From NCBI GenBank assembly GCA_027214255.1, contig JAPWHL010000013.1:62001-126000 (forward strand): 64,000 nt of DNA, given 5' to 3'. The first letter of the stretch is position 1, and every line of letters starts with the position of its first letter. A program made the position numbers and the translations under genes. This DNA comes from Roseovarius aestuarii. GTDB taxonomy: Bacteria > Pseudomonadota > Alphaproteobacteria > Rhodobacterales > Rhodobacteraceae. Positions 17,330-26,402 of the stretch are shown here, one piece after another. Below the pieces are notes generated by a model. It was given only the letters and a program-made list of their open reading frames with translations, had not been told where the DNA came from and did not search any database.

Positions 17330-18292
17330 TCAGGCGGCCAGACCCTTGCTGCCGATGTTCAGAAACTTCTGGCGGCGGTCTTGAACCAACGCTTGTGGCG
17401 ATTTGCCGGACAAATCTTTGAGCATCGCTTCAATTGCCTTGCCGACAGCCTCAATCGCCTCTTTCGGGTGACGGTGCGCTCCGCCCATTGGTTCGTCAAT
17501 AATGCGGTCAGCGACGCCCAACTTGATCAGGTCCTGCGCCGTCAAGCGCAGTGCTTCGGCCGCTTCGCGCATTTTCTCCGCATCCTTCCACAGGATCGAC
17601 GCGCAACCTTCGGGCGAAATAACCGAATATACCGAATGCTCCAGCATCGCGACGCGATTCGCGCTGGCAAATGCGACTGCACCACCACTGCCGCCTTCGC
17701 CAATAACCACGCTGACCAAAGGCACGCCAATTTGCAGGCATTTCTCGGTTGCACGCGCAATCGCCTCGGACTGGCCGCGCTCTTCAGCGCCTTTGCCGGG
17801 GTAAGCGCCCGGAGTATCGACCAACGTAATGACCGGCAGGCCGAATTTCCCGGCTGTTTCCATCAACCGTATCGCCTTGCGATAACCTTCGGGACGGGCC
17901 ATTCCAAAATTACGCTCGATCCGCGATTTCGTGTCGCTACCCTTTTCGTGGCCGATCACCATTACCGGGCGGTCATTGAACCGGGCCAGCCCCCCCATGA
18001 CGGCGTGATCGTCAGCAAAGTTTCTATCGCCCGCCAGCGGTGTATACTCGGTAAACAGCGCCTTGATATAATCACGACAGTGCGGTCTTTCGGGATGACG
18101 CGCGACCTGACATTTGCGCCATGGCGTTAAGGACTTGTACAAATCTGCCAGCATTGTGGCCGCTTTGACGTCCAGCGCGCCGGCTTCTGCCTCGACATCC
18201 ACGCCCTCGCCGGCACGGGCCATTGCGCGTAATTCTTCTGCTTTGCCTTCGATTTCGGCCAAAGGTTTTTCAAAGTCGAGGTAATTGTTCAT
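17330..18292 (-). CDS. accA: Acetyl-CoA carboxylase, carboxyltransferase subunit alpha
   Basis: Cytosolic alpha subunit of the carboxyltransferase that makes malonyl-CoA for fatty-acid synthesis, 320 residues. Hallmarks are [80 protein letters not shown] and GEGGSGGA. The ATG at 18292 is chosen over one eight codons upstream because it matches family starts and has GGAGCG in front. accD lies elsewhere, as is usual. Confidence 0.96.
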   Translation of the reverse strand: MNNYLDFEKPLAEIEGKAEELRAMARAGEGVDVEAEAGALDVKAATMLADLYKSLTPWRKCQVARHPERPHCRDYIKALFTEYTPLAGDRNFADDHAVMGGLARFNDRPVMVIGHEKGSDTKSRIERNFGMARPEGYRKAIRLMETAGKFGLPVITLVDTPGAYPGKGAEERGQSEAIARATEKCLQIGVPLVSVVIGEGGSGGAVAFASANRVAMLEHSVYSVISPEGCASILWKDAEKMREAAEALRLTAQDLIKLGVADRIIDEPMGGAHRHPKEAIEAVGKAIEAMLKDLSGKSPQALVQDRRQKFLNIGSKGLAA

Positions 18293-18407
18293 GAGACGCT
18301 CCGACGATTGTGCCACGGATATATGCGCGTCATAGGTCCGAAATGCAATCGCTACAGCCTATGTGTTTGAGCCCAAGAACGATCCGGCTGTACGAATATA
18401 GCAAAGC

Positions 18408-19034
18408 CTAAAGGTCCAAGGCCGCCCGAAGTGCTGTTTCCGGCGATGTCAGAACCGGGATCGACAGGTCACTCATCAGCGGGGCCGCCCCAGCCATCGA
18501 CGCCTGCGCCAGCACAACACAGGCGGCATCTGCCACATCCGGCAAATGTTCGCGCACACCTGACGCGATGACGGCGTGGAACGCCTCAGTCTGGCCCGCC
18601 TCATAGAGGGGCCAGAACGGTGCCAGACTATAGGCATGCACTCGCGCCTTGTAGTTCTGAGCCTCCAACGCGGAATCCAGCAGGGCGGCGGATGGTGCCA
18701 GCGTGCTGTCCAGACAATAGGCCAGAACGATTTCGCCCTTGGCGGCGGCGGCCAATGCTGCGGCTTGCACCATCATTGGGCTGTCGATACGCATCGCGCC
18801 CAGTTCCTCGGCAACCATTCCCAACGTGGTGCATGTACACAAAACAGGCCCCGGCGCGTTGTCAATTTGCGCCGCGATTTCGGCACGCAGCGCATCACCG
18901 ACACCGTTTCGCGCCTGCTCCAACCAGTCCGAGCGTACAACATGCGCCAGTTTTGCCTCTGGCGCTATCCGGTCCCGCAAGCCGTCAAACGTGGCGAAAT
19001 GTGCCTTGGCTGTGTGCAGCAATGTCAGCGTCAT
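18408..19034 (-). CDS. Asp/Glu racemase-superfamily protein
   Basis: A 208-residue protein with the aspartate/glutamate/hydantoin racemase fold. The N-terminal half carries the Cys loop GPVLCTCTTLGMVAEELGA. In the C-terminal half the place of the second catalytic Cys reads VVLAQASMAG, with no cysteine. True two-base racemases need both, so the reaction may differ (isomerase, decarboxylase-like). The ATG at 19034 has AAGGGGG upstream; the longer frame to 19193 has no family match. Substrate unknown. Confidence 0.75.
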   Translation of the reverse strand: MTLTLLHTAKAHFATFDGLRDRIAPEAKLAHVVRSDWLEQARNGVGDALRAEIAAQIDNAPGPVLCTCTTLGMVAEELGAMRIDSPMMVQAAALAAAAKGEIVLAYCLDSTLAPSAALLDSALEAQNYKARVHAYSLAPFWPLYEAGQTEAFHAVIASGVREHLPDVADAACVVLAQASMAGAAPLMSDLSIPVLTSPETALRAALDL

Positions 19035-19211
19035 GACCGACCCCCTTCTAAAGTTGCCCATAAGATACAGGTATTGCGCATAACAAAGTCCATCCCACCT
19101 CGGCAAATGCGGTTGCGCGTTTAACACTTGGGTTAGGGATATGTACCGATCCTGGAACAGACAAGACGCAGGACGAGCCAACGCCAGACACATCAGTCAG
19201 ACCGCGGCCAG

Positions 19212-19820
19212 TCACGCAGGCCACAGCACCGGAATCAATGTTGCGATCAACAATACAGCCATGGTCCAATTGAACGCGCGCAAACGCCCCGGTGTGCTAA
19301 GCCATCGGCGCAGTTGCTGGCCCATCGCCGTCCAACTTGTTGTGCTGACAAAGCTTACCAAACAATAAGTACCCGCCACCCACAGAATCGCTGAAAACTC
19401 GCGCCCCGCCGCGTAGAGCGTGATTGCTGACAAAGCCATGAACCATGCCTTTGGGTTAACCCATTGAAACGCGGCCGCTTGCAACAGCGTCAACGGCTTG
19501 CCCGTCGCCTGCGCACGTTCGGGCGGTGCGGCATTGGCAATTTTCCACGCAAGGTACAACAGATAGGCCACGCTCAACACTGTCAGGATGGTACGCACCA
19601 ACGGCCAACGATCAAACACCTGCATCGCGCCAATTCCGACCAGCAAAACCAGAATCGGCATCCCGATACCAATGCCCACCATATGCGGAACAGAACGGCG
19701 AAACCCAAAGTTGGCACCTGAGGCCATCAACATCAAATTATTGGGGCCGGGCGTAATAACGCCAACGAAGCAAAAAGTAATCAGAGCGGTGAAGATATCA
19801 TATGTCATAAGACGCAACAT
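19212..19820 (-). CDS. LysE/RhtB-family amino-acid exporter
   Basis: A 202-residue inner-membrane exporter with about six helices. Family motifs are FCFVGVITPGPNNLMLMASG near the N-terminus and QWVNPKAWFMALSAI in the middle. Divergent Lrp/AsnC regulator and two palindromic sites in the 71-base gap (19835-19849, 19871-19880) suggest induction by an amino acid sensed by that regulator. A start four codons downstream is possible. The exact substrate cannot be told. Confidence 0.93.
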   Translation of the reverse strand: MLRLMTYDIFTALITFCFVGVITPGPNNLMLMASGANFGFRRSVPHMVGIGIGMPILVLLVGIGAMQVFDRWPLVRTILTVLSVAYLLYLAWKIANAAPPERAQATGKPLTLLQAAAFQWVNPKAWFMALSAITLYAAGREFSAILWVAGTYCLVSFVSTTSWTAMGQQLRRWLSTPGRLRAFNWTMAVLLIATLIPVLWPA

Positions 19821-19834
19821 TATGCCGTCATTAC

Positions 19835-19849
19835 CGCAATGAAATTGCG
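19835..19849. promoter_or_regulatory. Lrp-type operator 1 (CGCAAT-GAA-ATTGCG)
   Basis: Perfect inverted repeat CGCAAT-N3-ATTGCG in the gap between the divergent lysE-type exporter and lrp genes. The same half-site recurs at 19871-19880, 36 bases away centre to centre to within a base or so, fitting cooperative binding of an octameric Lrp/AsnC protein. Confidence 0.6.
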
Positions 19850-19870
19850 TTTTCTTGCCTCGTTAAAAAA

Positions 19871-19880
19871 ATTGCGCAAT
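19871..19880. promoter_or_regulatory. Lrp-type operator 2 (ATTGCGCAAT)
   Basis: Ten-base perfect palindrome with the same ATTGCG half-site as operator 1, ending 11 bases before the lrp start codon. It probably serves autoregulation of lrp and control of the divergent exporter. Confidence 0.6.
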
Positions 19881-19891
19881 AACTGCGCGAT

Positions 19892-20335
19892 ATGGATCAG
19901 ATAAACACCCGCATATTGCAAGAGCTATCCCGCGATGGGCGGATCAGCAACATTGAACTGGCTGACCGTTGCGGATTGTCGCCCAGCGCCTGCTTGCGCC
20001 GCGTTCAGGATCTGGAGCGGCGCGGGGTGATCGCGGGCTATCGCGCCATCCTTGACCGGCCCGCATTGGGTGTGGGGTTTGTCGCCTACGCCACCGTTGG
20101 CCTGAACAGTCATACCAAGGCCAGCCAAGAGGCGTTTGAACGCGCCATGGCCCGTGCTCCCGAAGTGACCGAGTGTCACAACATTACCGGCGCAGTGGAA
20201 TATCTGCTGCGAATCGAAGTGGCAGACCTGCCCAGCTACAAGGCGTTTCATACCGACGTTATGGGCGTGCTGCCGCAGGTGAATGCCATCACATCCTATG
20301 TTGTCATGGGCTCTCCGAAAGACTTGCGTGCCTGA
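19892..20335 (+). CDS. Lrp/AsnC-family transcriptional regulator
   Basis: A 147-residue protein: N-terminal helix-turn-helix (MDQINTRILQELSRDGRISNIELADRCGLSPSACLRRVQDLE) and C-terminal RAM ligand domain (VGFVAYATVGL...VTECHNITGAVEYLLRIEV...AITSYVVMG). Divergent from the LysE-type exporter with operators between, so it is most likely that exporter's amino-acid-responsive regulator. Confidence 0.94.
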   Translation: MDQINTRILQELSRDGRISNIELADRCGLSPSACLRRVQDLERRGVIAGYRAILDRPALGVGFVAYATVGLNSHTKASQEAFERAMARAPEVTECHNITGAVEYLLRIEVADLPSYKAFHTDVMGVLPQVNAITSYVVMGSPKDLRA

Positions 20336-20365
20336 TCGCGCTTTTCAGGCCGCATTCTGCGCGGT

Positions 20366-21433
20366 ATGCACCCCCTTATGATAACGATGCCCCAAATCTA
20401 CGCTGCCAAGGTGGCGTCAGGCGAATTGACCGCCGATCCCGCCCAAGAGGCGGTGATGCCCGAGTTTGAGCGTATCCGCGCCGCACTGGCCGCGCCGGCC
20501 AAGGGGGGATGGTTCCGCAAAGCTCCCGAGCCACCCAAGGGGCTGTATCTGTGGGGCGGAGTCGGGCGTGGTAAATCCATGCTGATGGATATGTTTGCCG
20601 CATCGCTGGACGTGCCGAACCGGCGCGTGCATTTCCACGCCTTCATGCAAGAAATCCACGCTGGAATGCATGCGGCGCGCCAACAGGGTGTCGAGGATGC
20701 ATTAGCACCGGTCGCGGCAAAGGTCGTCAATGATGTGCGTCTGCTTGCCTTTGACGAAATGCAAATCACCGACATCACCGACGCAATGATCGTGGGCCGA
20801 CTGTTTCAGGCTTTGTTCGAGGCGGGCGTGGTGGTGGTCACCACATCCAACCGTGTGCCGAATGACTTGTACAAAGACGGGTTGAACCGGCAATTGTTCC
20901 TGCCGTTCATCGACCTGTTGAACGAAAGGATGGTTGTGCATCAACTGTCCTCGCCAACCGATTACCGACAGGACCGGATCGCGGGCAGCCCGGTATATTT
21001 TACACCGATCGACGCCACAACGCGCGCCCAGATGGATGACATCTGGGAGGGCCTGACACATGGGCAGGCGCGCCCGCATACATTAACCGTTCAAAAACGG
21101 CAGGTTCACATTCCGGCGTTTCACAATGGCGTGGCGCGGGCCAGTTTCTTTGACTTATGCGGCAACCCTTTAGGGCCAGCCGATTACCTGGCCCTGGCCG
21201 AGGCGGCACGTGTTCTCATGCTAGAGGACATCCCGCAGCTCAGCCGCCAGAACTTTAACGAGGCCAAACGCTTCGTCACCCTGATCGACGCGCTATACGA
21301 GGCCCGCGTGCGCCTGATCTGTTCAGCCGCCGCCGCCCCCGAATTCCTGTACGTCGAAGGCGAAGGCACGTTTGAGTTTGAACGCACGGCCAGCCGCCTG
21401 CGCGAAATGCAATCCGAGGATTGGGGCCACTAA
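20366..21433 (+). CDS. zapE: Cell division protein ZapE (AFG1-family ATPase)
   Basis: A 355-residue P-loop ATPase of the AFG1/LACE1 family, called ZapE in bacteria, where it associates with the Z-ring. Walker A is LYLWGGVGRGKSMLMDMF, Walker B LLAFDEMQITDITDAMI, sensor-like VVTTSNRVPNDLYKDGL, arginine/His segments RQLFLPFIDLL. The C-terminus has the conserved IPQLSRQNFNEAKRFVTLIDALYE. It is 30 bases after lrp and converges with the HAD gene. Confidence 0.93.
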   Translation: MHPLMITMPQIYAAKVASGELTADPAQEAVMPEFERIRAALAAPAKGGWFRKAPEPPKGLYLWGGVGRGKSMLMDMFAASLDVPNRRVHFHAFMQEIHAGMHAARQQGVEDALAPVAAKVVNDVRLLAFDEMQITDITDAMIVGRLFQALFEAGVVVVTTSNRVPNDLYKDGLNRQLFLPFIDLLNERMVVHQLSSPTDYRQDRIAGSPVYFTPIDATTRAQMDDIWEGLTHGQARPHTLTVQKRQVHIPAFHNGVARASFFDLCGNPLGPADYLALAEAARVLMLEDIPQLSRQNFNEAKRFVTLIDALYEARVRLICSAAAAPEFLYVEGEGTFEFERTASRLREMQSEDWGH

Positions 21434-21448
21434 CGCCCTTTGGGATAT

Positions 21449-22171
21449 TTATTGCGCCCGCAGATCGTCCAACAATCCCGGCAACGCACCCAAGTCCGGC
21501 AGTTCACGGAACCGCGCCGCATCAACTGGTGGGTCCGCGGCCTCATATGTCCATGTCAGGGCATGTGGCACATGCACCCCCCAACCGCCGGCATCCAACA
21601 CGGGCAACACATCCGAGCGCAGGGAATTTCCCACCATCATCACCCGTTCTGGCGGGATCCTCCGACGGGCGAAGATTTCGCGGTACACTGCCTCGGTCTT
21701 GTCCGAGACAATTTCGATACCGTCGAAATGATAACCCAACCCCGACTGCGCCAGCTTACGTTCCTGATCCAGCAAGTCACCCTTGGTGATAAGCAAAACG
21801 GTATAATCGCGTGCAACCTGTTCCAGAATCTCACCGGCGTAGGGCAACAGGTGAATGGGATGGGCCAACATGTCCTGCCCTGCCGCGATCAGCCCCGAGA
21901 TCACCGAGGCGGGCACGCGCCCTTCTGTCACCTCAATCGCGGTTTCGATCATCGATAGGGTGAATCCCTTGATTCCGAATCCATAGCGTCCAAGATTACG
22001 CACCTCGGCATCCAAAAGGCGCTGGGTCAGGCCCTCGGCCGGGGCATGATCCGCCATCAATTCGGCGAATCTGTCATGTGTCAGACGATAAAATTGTTCG
22101 TTCTGCCACAGCGTATCATCCGCATCGAAGGCGATTATCGACAGATTGTCCGCTTTGCCCCGCGTCTGCAT
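21449..22171 (-). CDS. HAD-superfamily phosphatase
   Basis: A 240-residue HAD hydrolase. Motif I is [14 protein letters not shown] (nucleophile Asp and acid Asp), motif II LLITKGD (Thr), motif III Lys in the [12 protein letters not shown] region and motif [20 protein letters not shown], although the second acidic residue of motif IV sits in SLRSD. The helical cap lies between. A phosphoglycolate or nucleotide phosphatase is possible, but the substrate is not evident. Divergent from clpS. Confidence 0.85.
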   Translation of the reverse strand: MQTRGKADNLSIIAFDADDTLWQNEQFYRLTHDRFAELMADHAPAEGLTQRLLDAEVRNLGRYGFGIKGFTLSMIETAIEVTEGRVPASVISGLIAAGQDMLAHPIHLLPYAGEILEQVARDYTVLLITKGDLLDQERKLAQSGLGYHFDGIEIVSDKTEAVYREIFARRRIPPERVMMVGNSLRSDVLPVLDAGGWGVHVPHALTWTYEAADPPVDAARFRELPDLGALPGLLDDLRAQ

Positions 22172-22252
22172 GGTCGCACCCCCTTTTCACAACTGGCACA
22201 GAGTCTATATAGACAGGCCAAGCGCATCCACGTCGAGAGCCGACAACTGCAC

Positions 22253-22591
22253 ATGAACCATCAACACACGATACACGCCGGATCAGGCAAAGAAGATGAC
22301 GACACATCCGTTGTCGTTGCTACGCGACCGCGTAGCAAACGCCCCCCAATGTACAAAGTGTTGCTGTTGAACGACGACTATACCCCAATGGAGTTTGTCG
22401 TGGCTGTACTGGAGCGGTATTTTGGCATGTCCTCGGCACAGGCCTTTGACATTATGCTGACGGTCCACAAAAAGGGCCTAGCCGTGGTTGGCGTGTACAG
22501 CCACGAGATCGCTGAAACAAAGGTCGCGCAAGTCATGGACTTTGCCCGGCAACATCAGCACCCCCTGCAATGCACGATGGAAAAGGAATAG
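22253..22591 (+). CDS. clpS: ATP-dependent Clp protease adaptor ClpS
   Basis: N-end-rule adaptor that hands substrates to ClpAP, 112 residues. The conserved core is [20 protein letters not shown], then [19 protein letters not shown], including the N-degron pocket residues of the [11 protein letters not shown] strand. A charged, flexible N-terminal tail ([14 protein letters not shown]) is typical. The reading frame opens far upstream, but the ATG at 22253 matches the family. It is seven bases before the methyltransferase gene. Confidence 0.95.
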   Translation: MNHQHTIHAGSGKEDDDTSVVVATRPRSKRPPMYKVLLLNDDYTPMEFVVAVLERYFGMSSAQAFDIMLTVHKKGLAVVGVYSHEIAETKVAQVMDFARQHQHPLQCTMEKE

Positions 22592-22598
22592 GTCCCGT

Positions 22599-23591
22599 AT
22601 GACTGGACTGCGTTTGCCACTGGCCCTTGAGGCCGGTTTGGACCTGCCCGAAGCCGCGCGTATCGCCGTGTTCGCGCCGCGAATTGACACCGATCTTACG
22701 GCTCTGCCGCAGGAATTGTGCCACGTTATCACTGGCTTTAAGCCCGACTATGATTACTTTGCCGGACTGGGCTATGCCTGTAATACAGCGCCCGAGGGGC
22801 GTTATGGTGCGGCTCTGATCTGTTTGCCGCGCGCCAAGGACGCGGCGCGTGACCTGATTGCACAGGCCTGCGCCGTCACAGACGGGCCCATCATTGTAGA
22901 CGGTCAAAAGACCGATGGCATCGAATCAGCGCTTAAAGGCTGTCGCAAGCGCTTGGATGGCGTGTCTGCCCCGGTCATCAAGGCCCACGGTAAACTGTTC
23001 TGGTTTCCGTCCAGCCCATTGATGGACGATTGGAAATTCAACGAGCCCGGAGAAATTGAGGGCGGATATGCCACCGCACCCGGTGTTTTTTCAGCGGACG
23101 GAATCGACGATGGTTCGCGCGCATTGGTCGAGGCCCTGCCCTCGGGGCTGGGCGCGCATGTCGTCGATCTGGGCGCTGGATGGGGGTATCTTTCAGCCGA
23201 AGTGCTGGCGACCCACCCCAATATCGAAAGACTGGACCTGATCGAGGCGAATCACGCCGCATTGACCTGTGCACGTCTGAACGTCACTGATCCGCGCGCG
23301 CGCCTGCATTGGGACGATGCCCTGCGCTGGCAGCCAGACGCGCTGGCCGATATTGTGATCATGAACCCGCCGTTTCACACTGGTCGCGATGCCGATCCCG
23401 CGTTGGGGCGGGCCTTTGTCGCCGCAGCTGCCGCATTGCTGAAACCGACCGGACAATTGTGGATGGTGGCCAATCGTCACCTGCCCTACGAGCCCACCCT
23501 GGCCGGTCTCTTTGCCGAAAGCCGCGAAGTATCCGGTGATACCCGGTTCAAGATATTGCACGCCCGCCGTCCGGCCCGCGCAAAACGCTGA
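22599..23591 (+). CDS. RsmC-like class I SAM methyltransferase
   Basis: A 330-residue protein resembling RsmC (16S rRNA m2G1207 methyltransferase). An N-terminal degenerate domain (FKPDYDYFAGLGYACNT...) is followed by a catalytic domain with the SAM loop VVDLGAGWGYLSAEVL and the N2-guanine motif IVIMNPPFHTGRDADPALGRAF. Length and two-domain layout fit RsmC/RlmG. It starts seven bases after clpS, an arrangement common in Rhodobacteraceae. Modification of rRNA is the likely job; the exact position is inferred. Confidence 0.85.
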   Translation: MTGLRLPLALEAGLDLPEAARIAVFAPRIDTDLTALPQELCHVITGFKPDYDYFAGLGYACNTAPEGRYGAALICLPRAKDAARDLIAQACAVTDGPIIVDGQKTDGIESALKGCRKRLDGVSAPVIKAHGKLFWFPSSPLMDDWKFNEPGEIEGGYATAPGVFSADGIDDGSRALVEALPSGLGAHVVDLGAGWGYLSAEVLATHPNIERLDLIEANHAALTCARLNVTDPRARLHWDDALRWQPDALADIVIMNPPFHTGRDADPALGRAFVAAAAALLKPTGQLWMVANRHLPYEPTLAGLFAESREVSGDTRFKILHARRPARAKR

Positions 23592-23632
23592 CACAGCCCC
23601 TGCCGAACTCCCTTTTTGAAAGGATCCACACC

Positions 23633-24433
23633 ATGTCCCTGTCAATTTCAGGCAAGACCGCAATCATTACCGGCGGGGCCAACGGAATCGGGCTGGCGAT
23701 TGGTCGTCACTTTGCCGACAAAGGTGCGAACGTCATGTTCGCAGATATCGACGAAGAAGGCCTGAACGAACAGTTTGGCGAACAGCAGGACGGGGACAGC
23801 ATCCGGTATTTTGCAGGCGACCTGCGTGAGAAACTGACGCTGGCCAATCTACTGTCTGCGACAATCGACGCGTTCGACAAGGTCGACGTGTTGGTTAACG
23901 CGTCACGTCAGGTGGTCACGTCGGATTCGCTGAACCCCGATGATGACGCCGTTGAGATGCTACTGGAGCAAAATCTTATGACCGGCCTGCGCCTAAGCCA
24001 GTTGGTGGCAAAGCGTATGATCAAACAATCCGAGGATCAGGACGAAGGCTGCGTTGGCAGTATTATCAACCTGTCTTCCATCGCGGCGGGCCGCACACAT
24101 CCCGATTTGCTGGCTTATTCGATCTCGTCGGCGGCTGTGGATCAGATGACGCGGTCGCTGGCCGTGACACTGGCGCCACATCGTATCCGGGTCAATGCAC
24201 TGGCCTTTGGGTCAGTCATGAGCGCCAGCTTACGCGCTGCTCTCAAAGAGAATCGCGGCTATCGCGCCGAAATCGAACAGCACACGCCGTTGGGGCGCAT
24301 CGCGTCACCAAACGAATTGGCCGAGGCGGTTCAGTTTCTTGCCAGCGACAGCGCGGCCTTTATGACCGGGCAAATCATGACAATGGACGGCGGCCGCTCA
24401 TTGGTCGATCCGGTCGCAGCACCGGCGCATTGA
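23633..24433 (+). CDS. SDR-family oxidoreductase-like protein lacking the catalytic lysine
   Basis: A 266-residue Rossmann protein with the dinucleotide motif TGGANGIGLAIGR, Asp in FADIDEEG and the Ser of the active site (INLSSIAAG). Two canonical features are altered: the NNAG motif reads NASR, and the YxxxK dyad reads YSISS, so Lys is replaced by Ser (codon TCG). C-terminal FMTGQIMTMDGG is normal. GAAAGGAT precedes the ATG. It sits 29 bases upstream of hemF. It may still bind NAD(P), but normal SDR catalysis is doubtful. Confidence 0.88.
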   Translation: MSLSISGKTAIITGGANGIGLAIGRHFADKGANVMFADIDEEGLNEQFGEQQDGDSIRYFAGDLREKLTLANLLSATIDAFDKVDVLVNASRQVVTSDSLNPDDDAVEMLLEQNLMTGLRLSQLVAKRMIKQSEDQDEGCVGSIINLSSIAAGRTHPDLLAYSISSAAVDQMTRSLAVTLAPHRIRVNALAFGSVMSASLRAALKENRGYRAEIEQHTPLGRIASPNELAEAVQFLASDSAAFMTGQIMTMDGGRSLVDPVAAPAH

Positions 24434-24462
24434 CCCGGCCTTCTAGCCAAACAGGAGTCTCC

Positions 24463-25353
24463 ATGGCGCAGGATTTCACAGCGGAAAAACAGCGCGCGGC
24501 GGCTTGGTTTCGCACGCTGCGCGATCAGATCGTCGAGGCGTTTGAAGGGCTGGAGGATAGCCACACGGACGGGCCATTGTCCGATACAGCCCCGGGGCGG
24601 TTCGAAGTTAGTAAAACCACCCGCGCCGTTGATGGTGACAGTGATGCTGGCGGCGGCTTGATGAGCGTCATGCGCGGCGGGCGTGTGTTTGAAAAGGTTG
24701 GCGTCAACGTCTCTGAAGTTTATGGCCAGTTGGGCTCAAGCGCGCAGGCGGCGATGGCCGCACGCGGCGTGCCCGGCATGGAAGATGACCCCAGTTTCTG
24801 GGCCAGTGGCATTAGTTTGGTGGCGCATATGCAAAACCCGCACTGCCCTGCCGTTCATATGAACACGCGTATGTTCTGGACCCCACACGCGTGGTGGTTT
24901 GGTGGGGGATCAGACCTCAACCCATGCATCGAGTATAACACCGATACGGCGCATTTTCACAACACTCAGAAGACGTATCTGGATCCCCACGGCGCAGATC
25001 TGTACCCAACACTAAAATCATGGGCGGATGAGTATTTTTACATCCCGCACCGAGGCCGGGCGCGCGGCGTTGGGGGCATCTTTATGGATGACCGCAACTC
25101 CGGCGATTGGGAGGCGGATTTCGCCCTCACCCAAGACATCGGGCGCGCATTCCTGCCCGCGTTCGTGCCATTGATCGAACAACGGCGCACGCAGACATGG
25201 GATGACACCGACAAAGAAACACAGCTGGTGCATCGCGGACTTTATGCAGAATACAATCTGGTTTATGATCGTGGCACCAAGTTCGGATTGGCCACCGGAC
25301 ATGACGCGAATGCCGTTTTGATGTCCCTGCCCCCGATGGCAAAGTGGATCTAA
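24463..25353 (+). CDS. hemF: Oxygen-dependent coproporphyrinogen III oxidase
   Basis: Aerobic haem-pathway enzyme converting coproporphyrinogen III to protoporphyrinogen IX in the cytosol, 296 residues. Signatures are GGGLMSVMRGGRVFEKVGVNVSEVYG, HMNTRMFWTPHAWWFGGGSDLNP, HRGRARGVGGIFMDD and YNLVYDRGTKFGLATG. The ATG at 24463 with AGGAG is chosen over an in-frame start 11 codons upstream that overlaps the SDR gene. It ends five bases before the convergent EEP gene. Confidence 0.96.
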   Translation: MAQDFTAEKQRAAAWFRTLRDQIVEAFEGLEDSHTDGPLSDTAPGRFEVSKTTRAVDGDSDAGGGLMSVMRGGRVFEKVGVNVSEVYGQLGSSAQAAMAARGVPGMEDDPSFWASGISLVAHMQNPHCPAVHMNTRMFWTPHAWWFGGGSDLNPCIEYNTDTAHFHNTQKTYLDPHGADLYPTLKSWADEYFYIPHRGRARGVGGIFMDDRNSGDWEADFALTQDIGRAFLPAFVPLIEQRRTQTWDDTDKETQLVHRGLYAEYNLVYDRGTKFGLATGHDANAVLMSLPPMAKWI

Positions 25354-25358
25354 ACAGG

Positions 25359-26402
25359 CTAATCGACCACCAAATCCACCCAAACCAGCCTGTGGCGGCT
25401 GGCCACCAGGACCTCTGGCTTGCCCATCGACCAATACACTCCGGCATCTGCAACGGTCCAATCGCGTGACGGCAACACATAGCTGACACGCTGAATGGCC
25501 GGGCTTACGCGTGGCCACTCTACGGTCGCATGTGGGGCCGATGTTGCGCCGGGTCGAGCGGGCTTGGGATCTTGTAAACGCGGGTCACTCAGTAGCCCAC
25601 GAATACCGGATTTTATGCCTTCGCCACGTATTGGATCCTGATTGGCGTGTCCTAAGACCACAAAACGTTCGTCAGGTGCGGGACCGAACACTCCATCCAT
25701 ATAGTGGCGCCAAAACGTCAACTGATCATGGTTGCGCCTCCCATTACGGTCCTCGGGACCATCAAAGACCGGCGGGCTGGCATGAAAGGCCAACAATGTG
25801 ATCGGCCCGGACGGATGACGCAAGGGGACCACCCATTGCGCCACTGTCGCCAACCGAAGAGCGTTTTGCGCCTGCTCGCTTGGAAAAGGGCGCCCATCTG
25901 CAAAGGTCGGCAACATGGCCCCCGGCACATCCCGCCACAGGAGCGGGGTGAAGTCCTGAATCCCGTTGGGCATGAGTGGGTAACGTGACAGGATCGCCAT
26001 CCCCCCCTGACCTGAAAAGACCGCGTATCCGTGGGTGTCCTCTGGCTCACCCAAACGGCCGTCACCATCCATATCCAATCCAGTAGGCATGCCGGTGTTA
26101 GGGCGGCGCGCGAAGACCGTGCCAAAGGGCAAACCCGCCTCTGTCAGCGCAGCTTGCAAGGCGCGCAATCCGAGCAAGTCGAGATCGAAATCCACATTCT
26201 GCAGCAAGACAATATCGGGCCGCGCCGAAGCGATCACCTGTACCGCCGCCGCAACCTGTGGATCATTCCCGCGCAGGATATCGCGCAGCATCAAGCCGGG
26301 TCCGTCGCGCTTTAGTTCGGTATTAAAGGTGGCAACACGTACGGTGTCAGCTTGCGCTATACCTACAACAAAGCAGAGCGCGCACAAAGCCGTGGCAATC
26401 AG
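25359..26402 (-). CDS. Secreted endonuclease/exonuclease/phosphatase-family hydrolase
   Basis: EEP-fold (DNase I-like) protein. The mature part begins DTVRVATFNTELKRDGPG, continues with DIVLLQNVDFD (Glu position replaced by Asn), and ends with GVYWSMGKPEVLVASRHRLVWVDLVVD; LGHANQDP corresponds to the usual GDFN region. A hydrophobic leader (RRWFANRLIATALCALCFVVGIAQA) implies export. The start is unresolved: there is no ATG/GTG/TTG just before the leader. The CTG at 26402 overlaps the upstream stop as CTGA; alternatives are ATG/GTG codons at 26522/26528 deep in the upstream gene or a TTG at 26387. Substrate unknown (phosphodiester or phosphomonoester). Confidence 0.75.
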   Translation of the reverse strand: MIATALCALCFVVGIAQADTVRVATFNTELKRDGPGLMLRDILRGNDPQVAAAVQVIASARPDIVLLQNVDFDLDLLGLRALQAALTEAGLPFGTVFARRPNTGMPTGLDMDGDGRLGEPEDTHGYAVFSGQGGMAILSRYPLMPNGIQDFTPLLWRDVPGAMLPTFADGRPFPSEQAQNALRLATVAQWVVPLRHPSGPITLLAFHASPPVFDGPEDRNGRRNHDQLTFWRHYMDGVFGPAPDERFVVLGHANQDPIRGEGIKSGIRGLLSDPRLQDPKPARPGATSAPHATVEWPRVSPAIQRVSYVLPSRDWTVADAGVYWSMGKPEVLVASRHRLVWVDLVVD

